Below are positions 35,401 through 50,568 of a stretch of 64,000 nucleotides of DNA, piece after piece (the first letter of the stretch is position 1; each line of letters opens with the position of its first letter). Where the stretch lies: assembly GCA_032358165.1 (NCBI GenBank), contig JAALGY010000010.1:248001-312000 (forward strand). Direction: 5' to 3'. The notes beneath the pieces are model-generated. The model saw only the letters and a list, made by a program, of their open reading frames with translations. It searched no databases and was not told where the DNA came from. The position numbers were made by a program, and so were the translations under genes. The stretch is from Diplosphaera chodatii. Taxonomy: Eukaryota; Chlorophyta; Trebouxiophyceae; Prasiolales; Stichococcaceae.

Positions 35401-37047
35401 TCCATCAACGACCAGGTATGATACTACTACTTATTGAAAACTCACTTGGGTGACTGCCAATTGCAAGTCGTTGCACAAGTCGTTTTCTGAGAACCCTGAG
35501 GACCTGTTGCGCTCTATGTGTCCACTTTGGATGTCACCACAAACAGCAACCCTTCTCGCGCTCGCCTGCCGGTGCCCAGGCGCTGATTGTTCTCCCTGGC
35601 TTTTCAGAACGCGGCGGCGGCGATTGACGCCAAGGCCAACGTGTGCAGCGTGCAGTTCAGCCCCACCGACGCCAACCTCATGGCCTTCGGCGGCGCCAAC
35701 TACCGCACCTACCTGTACGACCTGCGCCACATCCAGGTCCGTCCTCTGCCCTGTGCCCTGACACTCACCTGCCCAGGCCGCTGCAAGCTGCTGCGGCACA
35801 GCCCAGGCCATGCTGCCGTGCAGCAGGCCTTGCGGGTTGCTGACAGTTTGCATCGGCCACTGATGCTGTGCACTTGTTCAGCCACACTCTTCCGCATCTG
35901 TGTCGTGCAGCACCTGCTGACCGCTGAACACAGTGTCAACCTGTTGCAACGCCCTGACATCCTTCTGCATTGCTGCCAACTGGAGCAGGCGCTCCCTGCA
36001 GTGATGGGCAGCCATAGCTGTGCTGCATCCATAGCAATTTGATGTCTCCTCCCAGTTGCATCATCCTGAGACTCCCGTGGTTCGATGCAGTCCCCGCTGG
36101 CGGTGATTGGCGGCCACAGCCGCGCGGTGTCGTACGTGCGCTTCATGGCCGACGGGCGGCGGCTGCTCACGGCGTCCACCGACTCAGCGCTCAAGCTGTG
36201 GGACATCGCGGCGGAGATGGCGCGCCCGATCGGGCAGCCGGCAGCCCCGCAGCTGACCTACACAGGTGGGGTGTCGAACAGCTCGTTCATGGGTCTCAGA
36301 GTCCAGGGTCATGCTGTTGGTTGGCTGTGCGGATGCATGTGCAGGCTTGGCTGTGCGGATGCATGTGCAGGCTTGGTAGTGCAGGGCAGCAAGTGGCAGA
36401 CAGAGGCTGTACAACCCAACTCAAGCATGAGATGCGTATTGATCTTGGGCACATCCTTTGCGCAACATCTCGGGTTATCAACGCCAGACTGCAGCAGCGC
36501 TACGCTGCGCAGTTGCTCAGCAGACAGTCGTGCTGACGCAGCCGGGTGCCTCCGTCTCTGCAGGCCACGTCAACGAGAAGAACTTTGTGGGGCTGTCGGT
36601 GACGCCGGCGGGCTACATCGCCACGGGGTCGGAGGACAACTGCGTGGTGGCGTACCACGCCTCCATCCCGGTGCCCATCGCGCGCCACTGCTTCTCCGAG
36701 CACGGCCGCCAGCCAGGTGTGTTAAGCTTTAGACCCTGTGCTCGCTGGTGTCACGCACTGACGCCCATGATTGGTTGACGGGTTTGACAGCAGCGGTTGC
36801 TTATGTACACCTGTCTGCACTGCCTCTTGGCAGCCTGATCACGGCAGCAGCAGCCGGCAGTACATCTTAGAAGCCTCAGCCTCAAGATCTCCGTCCCAAC
36901 CGCATCTGGTCTTCTGACTCAGCGCCGCGAGGCGCGGGGCTGCCGGGCGGTGAGCAGTTCGTCAGCAGCCTGTGCTGGACGCGCGCGGGGGGCGCGGCGG
37001 TCGCCTCCAACTCGCAGGGCCACCTGCGGGTGCTGGAGCTGGTGTAG
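29500..37047 (+). CDS. Response-regulator receiver fused to SPA-type pseudokinase, coiled coil and COP1/SPA WD40 domain
   Basis: Eighteen exons (29500-29677, 29936-30015, 30248-30332, 30451-30611, 30788-31207, 31352-31483, 31622-32125, 32453-32950, 33142-33249, 33408-33815, 34032-34159, 34361-34478, 34760-34951, 35293-35415, 35608-35736, 36091-36265, 36564-36716, 36923-37047) join in phase to 1238 residues. Residues 35-160 are a receiver: acidic pair D40/D41, phospho-acceptor D87 in [14 protein letters not shown]117, K139, then WQHVWRR typical of plant clock PRR proteins. A Gln/Pro-rich linker leads to a SPA-like pseudokinase C-lobe (about 309-560: [51 protein letters not shown]) without an HRD motif. 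A coiled coil (about 660-720) and a low-complexity stretch follow. From about 900 the WD40 region matches COP1/SPA ([51 protein letters not shown]), ending [11 protein letters not shown] proteins partner COP1 in CUL4 ubiquitin ligases controlling light responses. Alternative: two adjacent genes, with SPA starting at the ATG at 30831. Confidence 0.8.
33958..33985. repeat. Short inverted repeat in an intron of the receiver-SPA gene
   Basis: TGATCACAT and ATGTGATCA arms flank an 8-base spacer. Several other TGATCA-like words lie just upstream (33924-33955). It may form a small hairpin in the intron; no function is evident. Confidence 0.5.
36321..36372. repeat. Perfect 26-base tandem duplication in an intron of the receiver-SPA gene
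   Basis: Two identical 26-base units beginning TTGGCTGTGCGGATGC occur back to back within the intron between the exons ending at 36265 and starting at 36564. Confidence 0.85.
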
Positions 37048-37776
37048 ACTTTTCTGGAGACGCCGGGTGTAGATTTGGGTTGGAAGATGGGTGGTTGGGA
37101 GGGGCGATCAACTGCGACTGCAGGCAATGCGGGTGATGTGCACCAGGCAGCGCGATGGCTGGCTGGAACAAGGGGTTATGTGGCGGCTTCTCACAGGACG
37201 GCTCAAGTATGGTTTGGAACGAGTAGTGGGAGGGTCTGCCTGCAGCTCAGCTGCTGCGAGCGGTTCATCTAGAGGGCTTGCTGTGGTTTGCCGGCCCCGT
37301 AGGCAGCGCAGATGGTCGATCAGACTGGACGTCGTGGCTTGGGCACTGTGTTCGGGGAGATGATAAAACTGTCAAGTGTGTACGATGGCTGACTGTGCCT
37401 GTGATGTTTCCCTGCCTTCACAAATGTTCTGAAGGGCCGTACCTTTTTCACTGCTGGCGACTGGGGGAGTGTTGTCTTGCATGCTGATCAGCAGCAGCAG
37501 TCGGTCCTTTGTCAGAGTGTGCTGTGTTCAGACTCTTGAGTATGATGTTGTTGCTTGCGGTAGCTGGCAGATGCAGGTCGTGTATGCGACACGCTGCGCT
37601 GTTTGAATATGAGACCATATTGGACGCTCACCAGCATTTGATCCTTGCTTGCGTGCCTTTGCAGTCTGTAAGATTCACGGTGATGACGCTTTTCACTCCC
37701 CTGCACAACCTTCTATCAAATATGATGCGAAGACTACAACCCCTGTTGCCTGAAACACTGCACATACATGCCCTGG
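37048..37776. other. Convergent 3' regions of receiver-SPA and adenylosuccinate lyase
   Basis: About 730 bases between two convergent genes. The plus strand carries a TGTAA (about 37666) that could be the chlorophyte-type polyadenylation signal of the receiver-SPA gene. No other gene was recognised. Confidence 0.45.
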
Positions 37777-41998
<4,222 letters not shown>

Positions 41999-42487
41999 AA
42001 TGCATGACGCTGTCAGACAAAGGCTGGGCAGCAGGATGCTTCAGACTTTGAAACCTCTGCCTCCCTCATAATGCGTTCGCATCCCCACTCATTCGCATTG
42101 TTAGCTGACTCTTTGCTTTCCAAGACTGTTCAGCTTTGGATCTGGCTCACAACCGCGAAACTTTGGGGCCTCACCTCAGATCACCGAAGCAAAATATAAG
42201 CCATCACGGCGCTTTTGGGCTTCTATCAGCAGCTGCGGGCCGCTTCTGCGGCGTGCAAACCACACGTGCATAAGCTGATCCACCAACACGCGACGCTGGT
42301 GCCGCCGCTGCCGCAACATTCTGCCGCCGCACGGGCGCTGCAGACGCATGCTGCCCAGCCTTTGACGGCAGCAAGGCTCACCTTCTGTGGGCTGGCTTCA
42401 CCCGACAAAGGCGCTTACCGTCATGCTACCGACTGGTCACCAACCCTGAGCACATCGGGGCGGGCCCGGCAGATCAGTACCAGCGCC
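41999..42487. promoter_or_regulatory. Shared divergent promoter region, adenylosuccinate lyase (-) and thymidylate kinase (+)
   Basis: A 489-base gap between divergent starts. From 42215 the frame runs openly into the kinase without an ATG and is rich in Ala, His and Gln. An upstream exon or a non-ATG start providing an organelle-targeting leader is possible. Confidence 0.45.
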
Positions 42488-44095
42488 ATGGCAACAGCGG
42501 CGGCAGCGGTTGACAGTGGGGACGGCAGCGCCCGCGGCGCGTTCATCGTGCTGGAGGGCATTGACAGATGCGGGAAGAGCACGCAAGCGAAGCGCCTTGT
42601 GGAGCAACTGACCGCTCGTGGGGTGCGCAAGCAGTGCAGCCCTGTGCCCGTGTCGATGACAGTCATGACGTAAGTACACGTCTTTGGACTGCAGCACACT
42701 CCCAGCATCACAAGTCAATCAATCTGGCTGCATGCTGCACCCAGGTGGCGGCGAAGCTGTGGAACTTCCCAGACCGCACCACCGCCATCGGGCAGATGAT
42801 CAACGCGTACCTGGCCAGCGATGCGGACTTGGATGATGCGACGATACACCTGCTGTTCTCGGCCAACCGCTGGGAGAAAAGGTGTGCCTTGCAGGCCTTC
42901 ACGGGTCCTCCTGAGATGTAGTTTGCATATGGTGCTCTCAAGAGTACCGTGCGCAGCAGCATCCATCGTGCCCCTCTGCCTCAGAATCTGCAGGCTCGAC
43001 TGAGTTTATGATGTTGCTGGAAGGCGGCAGCTCCTAGACACGCTGGCGGCCGGCACGACGCTCGTGGTGGACCGGTACGCGTACTCCGGGGTGGCGTTCA
43101 CAGCGGCCAAGGGCGTGCCTGGACTCAACCTGACCTGGTGCAAGGTGGGCACCTGCCATGATGAGCTTTCACTATAGGGTTTGTTTGGCTGGCTGGCTGG
43201 CTGGCTGGCTCCACCCTGCATCCTGAGGGCTGGCCGGCTGGCTGGAATAGGGGCTATCTGGCACCTTAGCAACACGTGTTTCCCCAGCAGCAACGGACGG
43301 GCACGTGTGTGCCGTGTTCTGCCGGGCTGAGATCCAGGCAATGCCAACATTGGTATCGTTGTTGCTGCTGCTGCTGCTGCTGCCGTCGCAGCGTTCCTGA
43401 GCCTATACATAATGCCAGCCCTGACTGTGGGCAGTTCCCTTCCAGATCCTGCTGCCGAGTGTGGCTTGCCTGTCCACATGTAGGCACGGGACAAGGGGCT
43501 GCCGGCGCCGGACGTGGTGCTGTACCTGGACATCCCCTTTCAGGTCATGTGCCAAATGCGCTCTCCCTCTCGCATGCAGGCACCTGACAAGGGGCTGCCG
43601 GCACCGGATGCGGTGCTGTACCTGGACATCCCGTTGGGGGTGGCGGAGCAGCGGGGCGGCTGGGGCGACGAGCGCTACGAGAAGCGCGACATGCAGCAGC
43701 AGGTGGGGCAGTGTGGCGGGAGGGCTCAGTTCATATATGTGATGTCGCAGTGCGGTACAGCAGCACTGTGGTACATACAGCTGCATTGAGAGGCTGGTAC
43801 ACCCGGCTGCATGACGGGCCAGCTGTGGCAATGCAGATAGGGATGATGGGACATGGTCCCTGTGTCCGCCTCTGTCACCCTGTCCCCTGGCGCCTGAAGG
43901 GTGATTTGGCTCCATGTGGCGCTGCGGCAGGTACAGCAGAAGTTCAGATTGCTGCAGCGGCACTTCTCGTGGCATGTGATCGACGCCGCGCGGGACGCAG
44001 ACGCCGTGGCTGCAGATATCACTAGGGCGATAGGACCTGCACTAGATGCTGCGGCGGCCGGGCAGCGGCTGCGGACGCTCTGGGATGAGCTTTAG
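42488..44095 (+). CDS. Thymidylate kinase (dTMP kinase)
   Basis: Phosphorylates dTMP to dTDP with ATP in DNA precursor synthesis. The start at 42488 (gccATGgc context) is the first ATG in frame. Exons 42488-42622, 42745-42881, 43024-43144, 43580-43702 and 43931-44095 join in phase to 226 residues, normal for the family. The P-loop GIDRCGKST is at residues 24-32. [17 protein letters not shown] and [15 protein letters not shown] follow, then [17 protein letters not shown] with the DRY motif, [19 protein letters not shown] and the lid-like [13 protein letters not shown]. Stop is TAG at 44093-44095. Exon 4 is preceded by an in-frame duplicate of its start, so an isoform 32 residues longer (258) is possible. 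No targeting peptide is present from this ATG. Confidence 0.9.
43186..43210. repeat. (TGGC)n microsatellite in a thymidylate kinase intron
   Basis: About six tandem copies of TGGC. A further, less regular GGCTGG cluster follows near 43228-43245. Confidence 0.9.
43363..43383. repeat. (TGC)n trinucleotide run in a thymidylate kinase intron
   Basis: Seven uninterrupted TGC units within the intron between exons ending at 43144 and starting at 43484/43580. Confidence 0.9.
43484..43675 (+). repeat. 96-base in-frame tandem duplication of an exon start in thymidylate kinase
   Basis: Two copies start at 43484 and 43580, each just after a usable acceptor (CATGTAG and CATGCAG). The first 51 bases match closely, encoding [16 protein letters not shown] and [16 protein letters not shown]. 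The frame is open through both, so the first acceptor would simply lengthen the exon by 32 residues. Confidence 0.85.
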
Positions 44096-45600
44096 AAGGC
44101 TGAAATATGGGCAGTCGAGTCAGAAATGACTGCCACTATACTCATGTCATTGTGGAGCCACATTGCGGCCGGGTAAGGCAAGTCGCACCAGCACGTGTGT
44201 CCGCAATGCTGCGGCTTCCGACGATTAGATGCTGTTGTGCCGTAAGCTGTAGTCATTCGTTCGATGTCGTCAGTGACCGGCGTGGGAGTGACGTCCGCCC
44301 CCTTCGTAGGCATGCGCGACCCTTAGTCAGTGGACCTACATGATCTCAGCCCTGTAACAAGTCATATTCGGCCTGCGCAAGTGAGCGAACGGTTTCAACG
44401 CGTCCCTGTCGCACGGGGCGAGCCTGTCCTGCACTCAAGCGCATACATTTTGGCAGCACGCCTCATCGCTTCTGCGTTGTTCGTTACATGCGCGCCTGCA
44501 ATCTCGACGTCTATACCACCGCTATAGTACGTCATTTTGGGCGGGTTTGGAGCCTTGACATGCCGACTTCTTTCGCGCACTCTGATCGCCAAGATCCCAG
44601 CCTGCATCAGGAATCGGGGGGACTCTCAGACCACATCGCGTTTTGCCTCTCGAAACCTGTGCCAACACACTCAGTGTGTCGCATTATACCCACGCCTCGA
44701 CTCCACAACCTGCATCTCGTACAGCTGTTGCCTCTCTGGGAGCTCAACGCTGCGAGAGCAACAACAGGGTTCCGGGCGGACAATTGGAGTGCACCGAGTG
44801 ACTAACGGTGTGCTTTCAACTTTGCCGCACCCAGCCCAACGAGGTTAGAGCTTGCACCCACACGATTGAGCACGAATGATACTTGCCCACGAATTTGCGT
44901 CATAGCCGCTGCCCTGATGTGTCGCACGACAACTCCACGCTGTTTTCGGGAGCGTACCGTCAGGCGCGCCCTGTATGGCAAACACGGTGGTGGCTTGTCA
45001 CAAACGAACCAGCTACCCACACCCAAACCATCTTGCAAGCCAGATGTTGCGTTCTCAGCCGTGGCTGTTGCTATCCAGTGGGTGTTACTGCCCCACGAAC
45101 CTCCCACTTTGACTTGTGCGGCTCAATCTTGAACCCCCGTTAGCGGGCCCGTCCGGGTCGCAATGCTTCTATGAGTGATAGCTGGGCCTCGCAAGCATGT
45201 TCTCATCTATACGTTGTCAGTTCCGTAAGGTAGCTGGCTCTCTGCCGCTCACGTGAGCTGCGTGCCCGGAGACGGCAGGACAGTTTCGTTCGTCTGGTAA
45301 CACCGCAGTTCGCGGCTTGCATGTTCCGCCCTGGCTGCTGCAGTAAGGTTTCTAAACCTGCCTGGACCTCCTTGGGCGCAGCTAGGTGGTGTGCCGCCCA
45401 CCCGCTCGGTGGCAGCACCGACCGTCGATTTGGAAAGCCACGCGCCGCCTAGACGTGGGTGCAGCACTTGCCCCGTCCCGCACGCTTGTAATTATCAAGT
45501 GACAGCATAGGACCAGAGGTCAAGACTGCGAGTACCTCTGACGCCCGTTGTTTTGCTTGCAGCAGACTGGAGCTGGCAAACGGCAGCCGTTTCAGCAGAT
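44096..45600. other. Intergenic gap between thymidylate kinase and the SBP gene
   Basis: About 1.5 kb with only short, non-homologous open frames on both strands. It probably holds the 3' untranslated region of the kinase and the promoter and leader of the SBP gene. No tRNA or repeat was recognised. Confidence 0.45.
44353..44357 (+). terminator. Possible TGTAA polyadenylation signal of thymidylate kinase
   Basis: TGTAA is the common polyadenylation signal in Chlamydomonas and related algae. This one lies about 260 bases past the stop codon. A five-base match is weak evidence. Confidence 0.3.
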
Positions 45601-48600
45601 ATGCTTCAGGGCAGCGACGACAGCGGCAGCCATGAAGCAGGGCGCTCGGGGCGCGCATCAGCCGCCGCTTCAACCTCGAAGAACGCCCGCCGGTGCAGGG
45701 TGCGCTCCCAAATCACGCGGCTGTCGGGCTGCGAAGTAAACCAGAGGCTCAGAAGCGGCGATCTCGGCGCCTGTTTGCATCACGACCGCGTCTCCGCCGG
45801 CAGCGCGCTGCTGTTGAGGGCTGCTCGGCTGATCATTGTCGCTGACCACTGCCTGCCCAGCCCCCAACAAGGTGCCTCAACAGCTGACAGGGCCTGGCTT
45901 GTTAGCCAGGACACAGATTTGGCCTGCACACTTTGGGGTTAGTCAGTGGGTTAACGGCTGGAGCGCTGCAGCGAAGCGGCTGGCCATCACGGTAGTATTG
46001 CAAAGCCAGCTGCAACCCGGTGTTGCCACCAGCCCGCAAGCGACACCTGCGATAAGGCACCGGTTGTGGGTCAGTGGGACGCAAACTGCAAAGGTGCTCT
46101 GCCCTTCACAGCCGGGCCACCTTCCCCGCAGGTGGACGGCTGCGACGCCTGCCTGCTGAAGGAGAAGAAGTTCTACCGCCGGTCGCGGTGCTGTCAGCAG
46201 CACGCGCGGGAGCTGCAGGTGGGCCCCTGCGCTACATGCCGCCGTACCATGTGCAGCATGCAGTACCAGCCTGCTGGCCAGCTCAGCCTGTTTAACCATC
46301 AGCCCCAGTCCCTGTGGTGCCGCTGTAGACAGCCAGTACTGATGTGAATCAGGTGGTGCTGGATGGCGAGCCGCGGCGCTTCTGCCAGCAGTGCTGCGGC
46401 TTCCACGAGCTGACCGCCTTTGATGGCTCAAAAAGGTACGCGGCAGCCAGCAAAGCTCCATTCAGAGTCAGCAGCAACGCCGCATCAAAGCAGGGCGGCA
46501 TGTCACTGCATGGGCACCATGATGATACACAAACGGCTGTCTGGCAGACTCAGATGCACATGCATCATCTGCACCCAGCGCTGCTGACAAACTGGTCACC
46601 AACCATGTGAGCTCCTGCTCCACAGGAGCTGCCGGGAGCGGCTGGAGGCGCACAACACGCGGCAGCGGGAGAAGTGGACGGTCGGCGGCCGCCGCCGGGG
46701 CAAGGGCGACGACGATGACAGCCCCTCCTACCAGGAGCTGCCGTCCACGCAGCTGCAGCGCTTCCTGTCGACGGACCAGTCGGCTGGTGGGGCCTTTGGC
46801 GGCGGCCCGGTGGTGCAGATGCCGCAGCAGTACATCTCGCAGGTGAGGATCGTTTGGCGCACCAGCTGACTGGCCCCCGCTCGAGGCGTCTGTCAGTGAT
46901 CAGAACCACATGCTGTTGCGTGAGCATCGGGCCAATGTCCTTGACAGAGCACGACGGTTGCTGCAGGGCTACTCGGTGAGCTTCGAGGGCATGCGGCGCA
47001 GTGAGGACATGAACCTGTGGGCGCCGCCGGTGCAGCGGATGCACACCCCGCCGCCACCACTCCAGGGTGCCCCCTTGTACCTGCATGACTCACCTCCTCG
47101 ACCCTCGCTGCCGGCAGCCTGCCTGGCGCCCCCAGCTCAGCAGCAGCAGGCCTGGGCCTGCATGCCAGACCACGGACCTCGGCACTGTTCCAGCATCACG
47201 GCGCACAGAGGTGTCCAGTGCTCCTGCAGTGTGTCACAGTACCATGGTCAGCTGCATCCCGTGCAGGTGGCGAGGTGGGGGGCGGCATGTCCCCCGGCAG
47301 CGGTGGTCCCCCGGCGCTGCGGCCGCGCAGCAGCCGCCGCACCATGCGCTCGCAGTCCGAGAAGAACCCTGGCTGGGCCTCGGCGGCGGTCACCACTGGT
47401 AATCGCTTCCCCTCTGCTGTCAGCGAAATCATGTCGACACAGCTGGGTGCTCTCTGCTCAGCATCAGCGTCATTGCCGTGTGCTGAACTGCTGATCATGG
47501 TGCGGCTGACCATCGGACCCGCCGCTTTGCCGCTTTGCAGAGGCCCAGGCGTACTGGGACTCCAGCACTGGGCAAGACAGCCGCAACGGCTTGCCGCAGT
47601 CCTGTGGGGCCAATGGCAACTACATGTACAATGCCGTGCCCAACGGCGGCGGCGGCGAATGGGCGATGTTCAAGCACAACAGCTGCGAGGAGGCGGACAT
47701 GGCCATCGATGAGAGCGTCCAGGTGAATGGCGTGCCCCTGTGTTGAGGATTGTTCCTGTGATTCATCTCGGATGGTGGGTTTATGAGCTGGCGTCCACCA
47801 CACTACTCATGATGCTGGCTGCCCCGTGCACAAATGCTTCACTGCTGTGTGCGTGCCCTAACCAGCTGTATTTGGCATGCTGCAGCTCGGCTGGCAGCGC
47901 CACAGCGCTCTGAAGCGGCTGTCGGCGGACTCGGCGCCGTTCGAGACGCCGCACAAGCGCCAGTCGCTCGACGGGCGCTTCTCCCTGGAGCGGGACGACT
48001 CCAATGCCAGCGCCGCCAGGTGCCACTGCGGAAGGGAGAAGCTGCACCCATCTGAACCGTGCTGAGGACTGCATGGCTGGGAGCCTCGATCCATTTAGCG
48101 GCTGGGCATCGTTCATTAAACGCTGCGCTGCTTGCTGTGCAGCGGCGGCTGGCCCAGGCAGGGCGACCCTGCCGCGGCGGCGCGGCTGGGCCAGCAGCGC
48201 GCGTCCTTCGCCGGCGAGGCGCTCAAGCCCGCCGACCTGGGGCTGCACAACGACGACGAGGCGCGCGCCTTCGCCGAGCAGGTGAGCTTGGGTGCACTGC
48301 ACCTGTGTATCAGAGGATATCGCAGGGTTGGGCACACTAGTCGAGCTGCCCCAAGAGAGACGTGCATCAGCTTCTGCCTGTGAGTGCGGCACAGGACCAG
48401 TGACACGCAGCCGAGCTGGCTGCGCTGAAGTGCAATGTGTTTCCATGACTGGCTGTCCAAACCGCCAGGCGTGGCCTGTTGTTGCAGGGGTTTGAACCCT
48501 GAACCTGCAAACCCTGCAGGCGCCGGACCCGCTGTGGCTGGCGCAGCGGCTGGTGGGCGGCGCGCTGGCGGCCAAGACGCGCCCCGAGTACTCGTACGGC

Positions 48601-49611
48601 CGCCAGTTCCGGGGCTTCTCCATGGACTCCGCCACCGCGCGACTTGCCGACTCCCTCGACGCCGTGGTGAGAGTCCCACGGCCCCAAGTCGCAGCAGCAA
48701 TAGCACAGCACGACGAGAAGAGCTGGGAGGGCTTGCCACGCCACGCCGCGGCAGCTGTGTTTTTGACTGCCCAGCTTCATGCAAGATGTACCACCATATC
48801 CATGTACACGCCATGAACAGACACCCGTGCAGTGCGCAGCAGGAGGCCTGCCAGCCCGCCTGCTCACGGTGGACGGCACCAGGTGTCTAAGAAGGCCGGA
48901 CGCACCTGACAACCTGGTTCACACGCAGCCCACACGCGTGCTCACCCTGCGGTGGTGCGCCTCGGCTGCAGGCGGCGCAGGTGGCGGAGCTGGGCCACAT
49001 GTCCAACGCGCAGCTGCAGGGGCCGCTGTGGGCGGAGGCCGCAGCGCCGCCGCAGCCGCCGGCGCCCTCCCCGCCGCCGCAGCAGCAGCAGCCCCAGCTG
49101 CAGCCGCAGCAGCACAACGCCTTTGCCCGGCGGAGCGGCCCCGCGGCGTACAACCCGGCGCCGCTGGCGGGCATGTCCCTCGGCTGCGGCTGGTGAGCAG
49201 GTTGAACACCCTTGTGTGATTGTACATCTGTCAACAGTAACTTGTAGGCGTGCACGCTGCCACAACCATCCAACACTCTTGGGACTCCGCTGCAGAGTGC
49301 CAGTGGTACCGCCAAACCAGTGTCTGTGACATGGCAAGCCATGATGCAGCGCCAACTCAACATCCTCAATTGCAACGTGCTTCGATTGCTGCAGGGACAC
49401 AAACGAGGGCACACTGGCGAGCGTGATGGCAAATGCTCAGGCGACAGGGGCCATGATGGCGGAGACGCACCATGGCGCTGCCTCCTATGCAGGCTGGCCG
49501 CACCTGCTGAACTCGTTTGGCGAGGTGTCGGCGGCGGCGCCAAACGTGGGCTACAGGTCACTTGCGGCCGCTGGGGGGCAGCTGTCGGCGCCGCCCCTCA
49601 TGCAGCGCTGA
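45601..49611 (+). CDS. SBP-box (SPL-type) transcription factor
   Basis: Plant/algal DNA-binding regulator recognising GTAC-core sites. Twelve exons (45601-45699, 46132-46218, 46353-46435, 46626-46842, 46967-47066, 47267-47398, 47541-47722, 47886-48019, 48143-48281, 48520-48666, 48972-49192, 49395-49611) join in phase to 585 residues. The first zinc site is C32, C37, C54, H57 (C-x4-C-x16-C-x2-H) and is completed only by splicing CRVDGC across intron 1. The second is C73, C76, H80, C92 (C-x2-C-x3-H-x11-C) within RFCQQCCGFHELTAFDGSKR. A basic tail (REKWTVGGRRRGKG) could serve as nuclear signal. The rest is Gln/Pro/Ala-rich, activation-like sequence. I see no ankyrin repeats or Cys-rich C-terminus of the CRR1 copper-regulator type. 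The N-terminus is unusually short (31 residues), so an upstream exon is possible. Stop is TGA at 49609-49611. Confidence 0.87.
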
Positions 49612-50568
49612 GCCCAGCGCCAGGCAGCCATCAGCCATCCACTGTGGCAGCAGCATTGGCGGCGCTGGTCTAGCCTCACATTCAAGCAATGCAATTATCT
49701 GCGGTTCCAGCTGGCGGCGGGGTGCAGTCAGGCAGCCGGCTGCTGGCGGCACTGTTGCAGCACAGAGGCTGGAACGCGATCTCCTCAGTTCAAGGAGCAC
49801 TGACCGCCTCGGATTTCATCCCGCTATCTCAGCGGCAGTGCCATCAGGCAGCATACGATGAGGGGCACATGTTGTCGGTAGTCTAATTGGCAGCTCGGGC
49901 GCGAGCGCATGTGCGCCGCACCGCAGCTGCTGTTTCTTTAGCCTGTATATTTCCTTTGTTTACACATCTGGATTCAGACATGATCCACATCGGCGCAGCA
50001 TCCCTAGTGTTGGTGGTATGCTGCTGCCTGGTCTATGTCAGCTGAGTTTTCCTCGGCTACTACTGTTCTGCAGAGCTGCCAGCAGGTGCCATTGTGGGGT
50101 TGCCAATGACCTTGCACAGGCCTCCCTGGTTTGTGTCACACTTTCTAGAAGCGTGAAGAGCCTCGATTGCTGCTACAGCAGACGAGATGGTCGTGCCGCG
50201 CCGCCGTTGCAGGCTATGCCAGCGGCCACATATGGCAGTCGGATGGTTTAGTGGGTGCGGTCAAGGTTGGTTGTGAGTTGCTTGTGACAGAAAGCTTCGT
50301 GGTCTTGCAGCTTGGGGGCGGGCACAAAGGCGCACTGCATACAGCAGCTGCGCAAACTGTTCTTCGCTGTTTTTATTGATACTGAAACAAAGCAATATGA
50401 AGTGCTCAAGCGTGAAAGTGCTGACAAAAGCGAGACGATGACCACACCAAAACACGCTCATAACGTCTGTGGCTCAAGAACGACAAAAGGGTCTGCCTCC
50501 ATTATTGGCATTCCTATGGGACTCGACATCTATCAAGCCTCACACTCATCTCAAGGCGTCTGCTACGC
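49612..50568. other. Convergent 3' regions of the SBP gene and DUF3611 gene
   Basis: About 960 bases between convergent stops. No recognisable gene, RNA or repeat. Confidence 0.45.

Noticed and set aside
42215..42487. N-terminal extension of thymidylate kinase from 42215
   Set aside because: The frame is open but has no ATG, so it needs an upstream exon or a non-ATG start that I cannot show.
43363..43383. TGC repeat as a coding polyleucine/polyalanine tract
   Set aside because: It lies within an intron of thymidylate kinase, between exons with clear homology.
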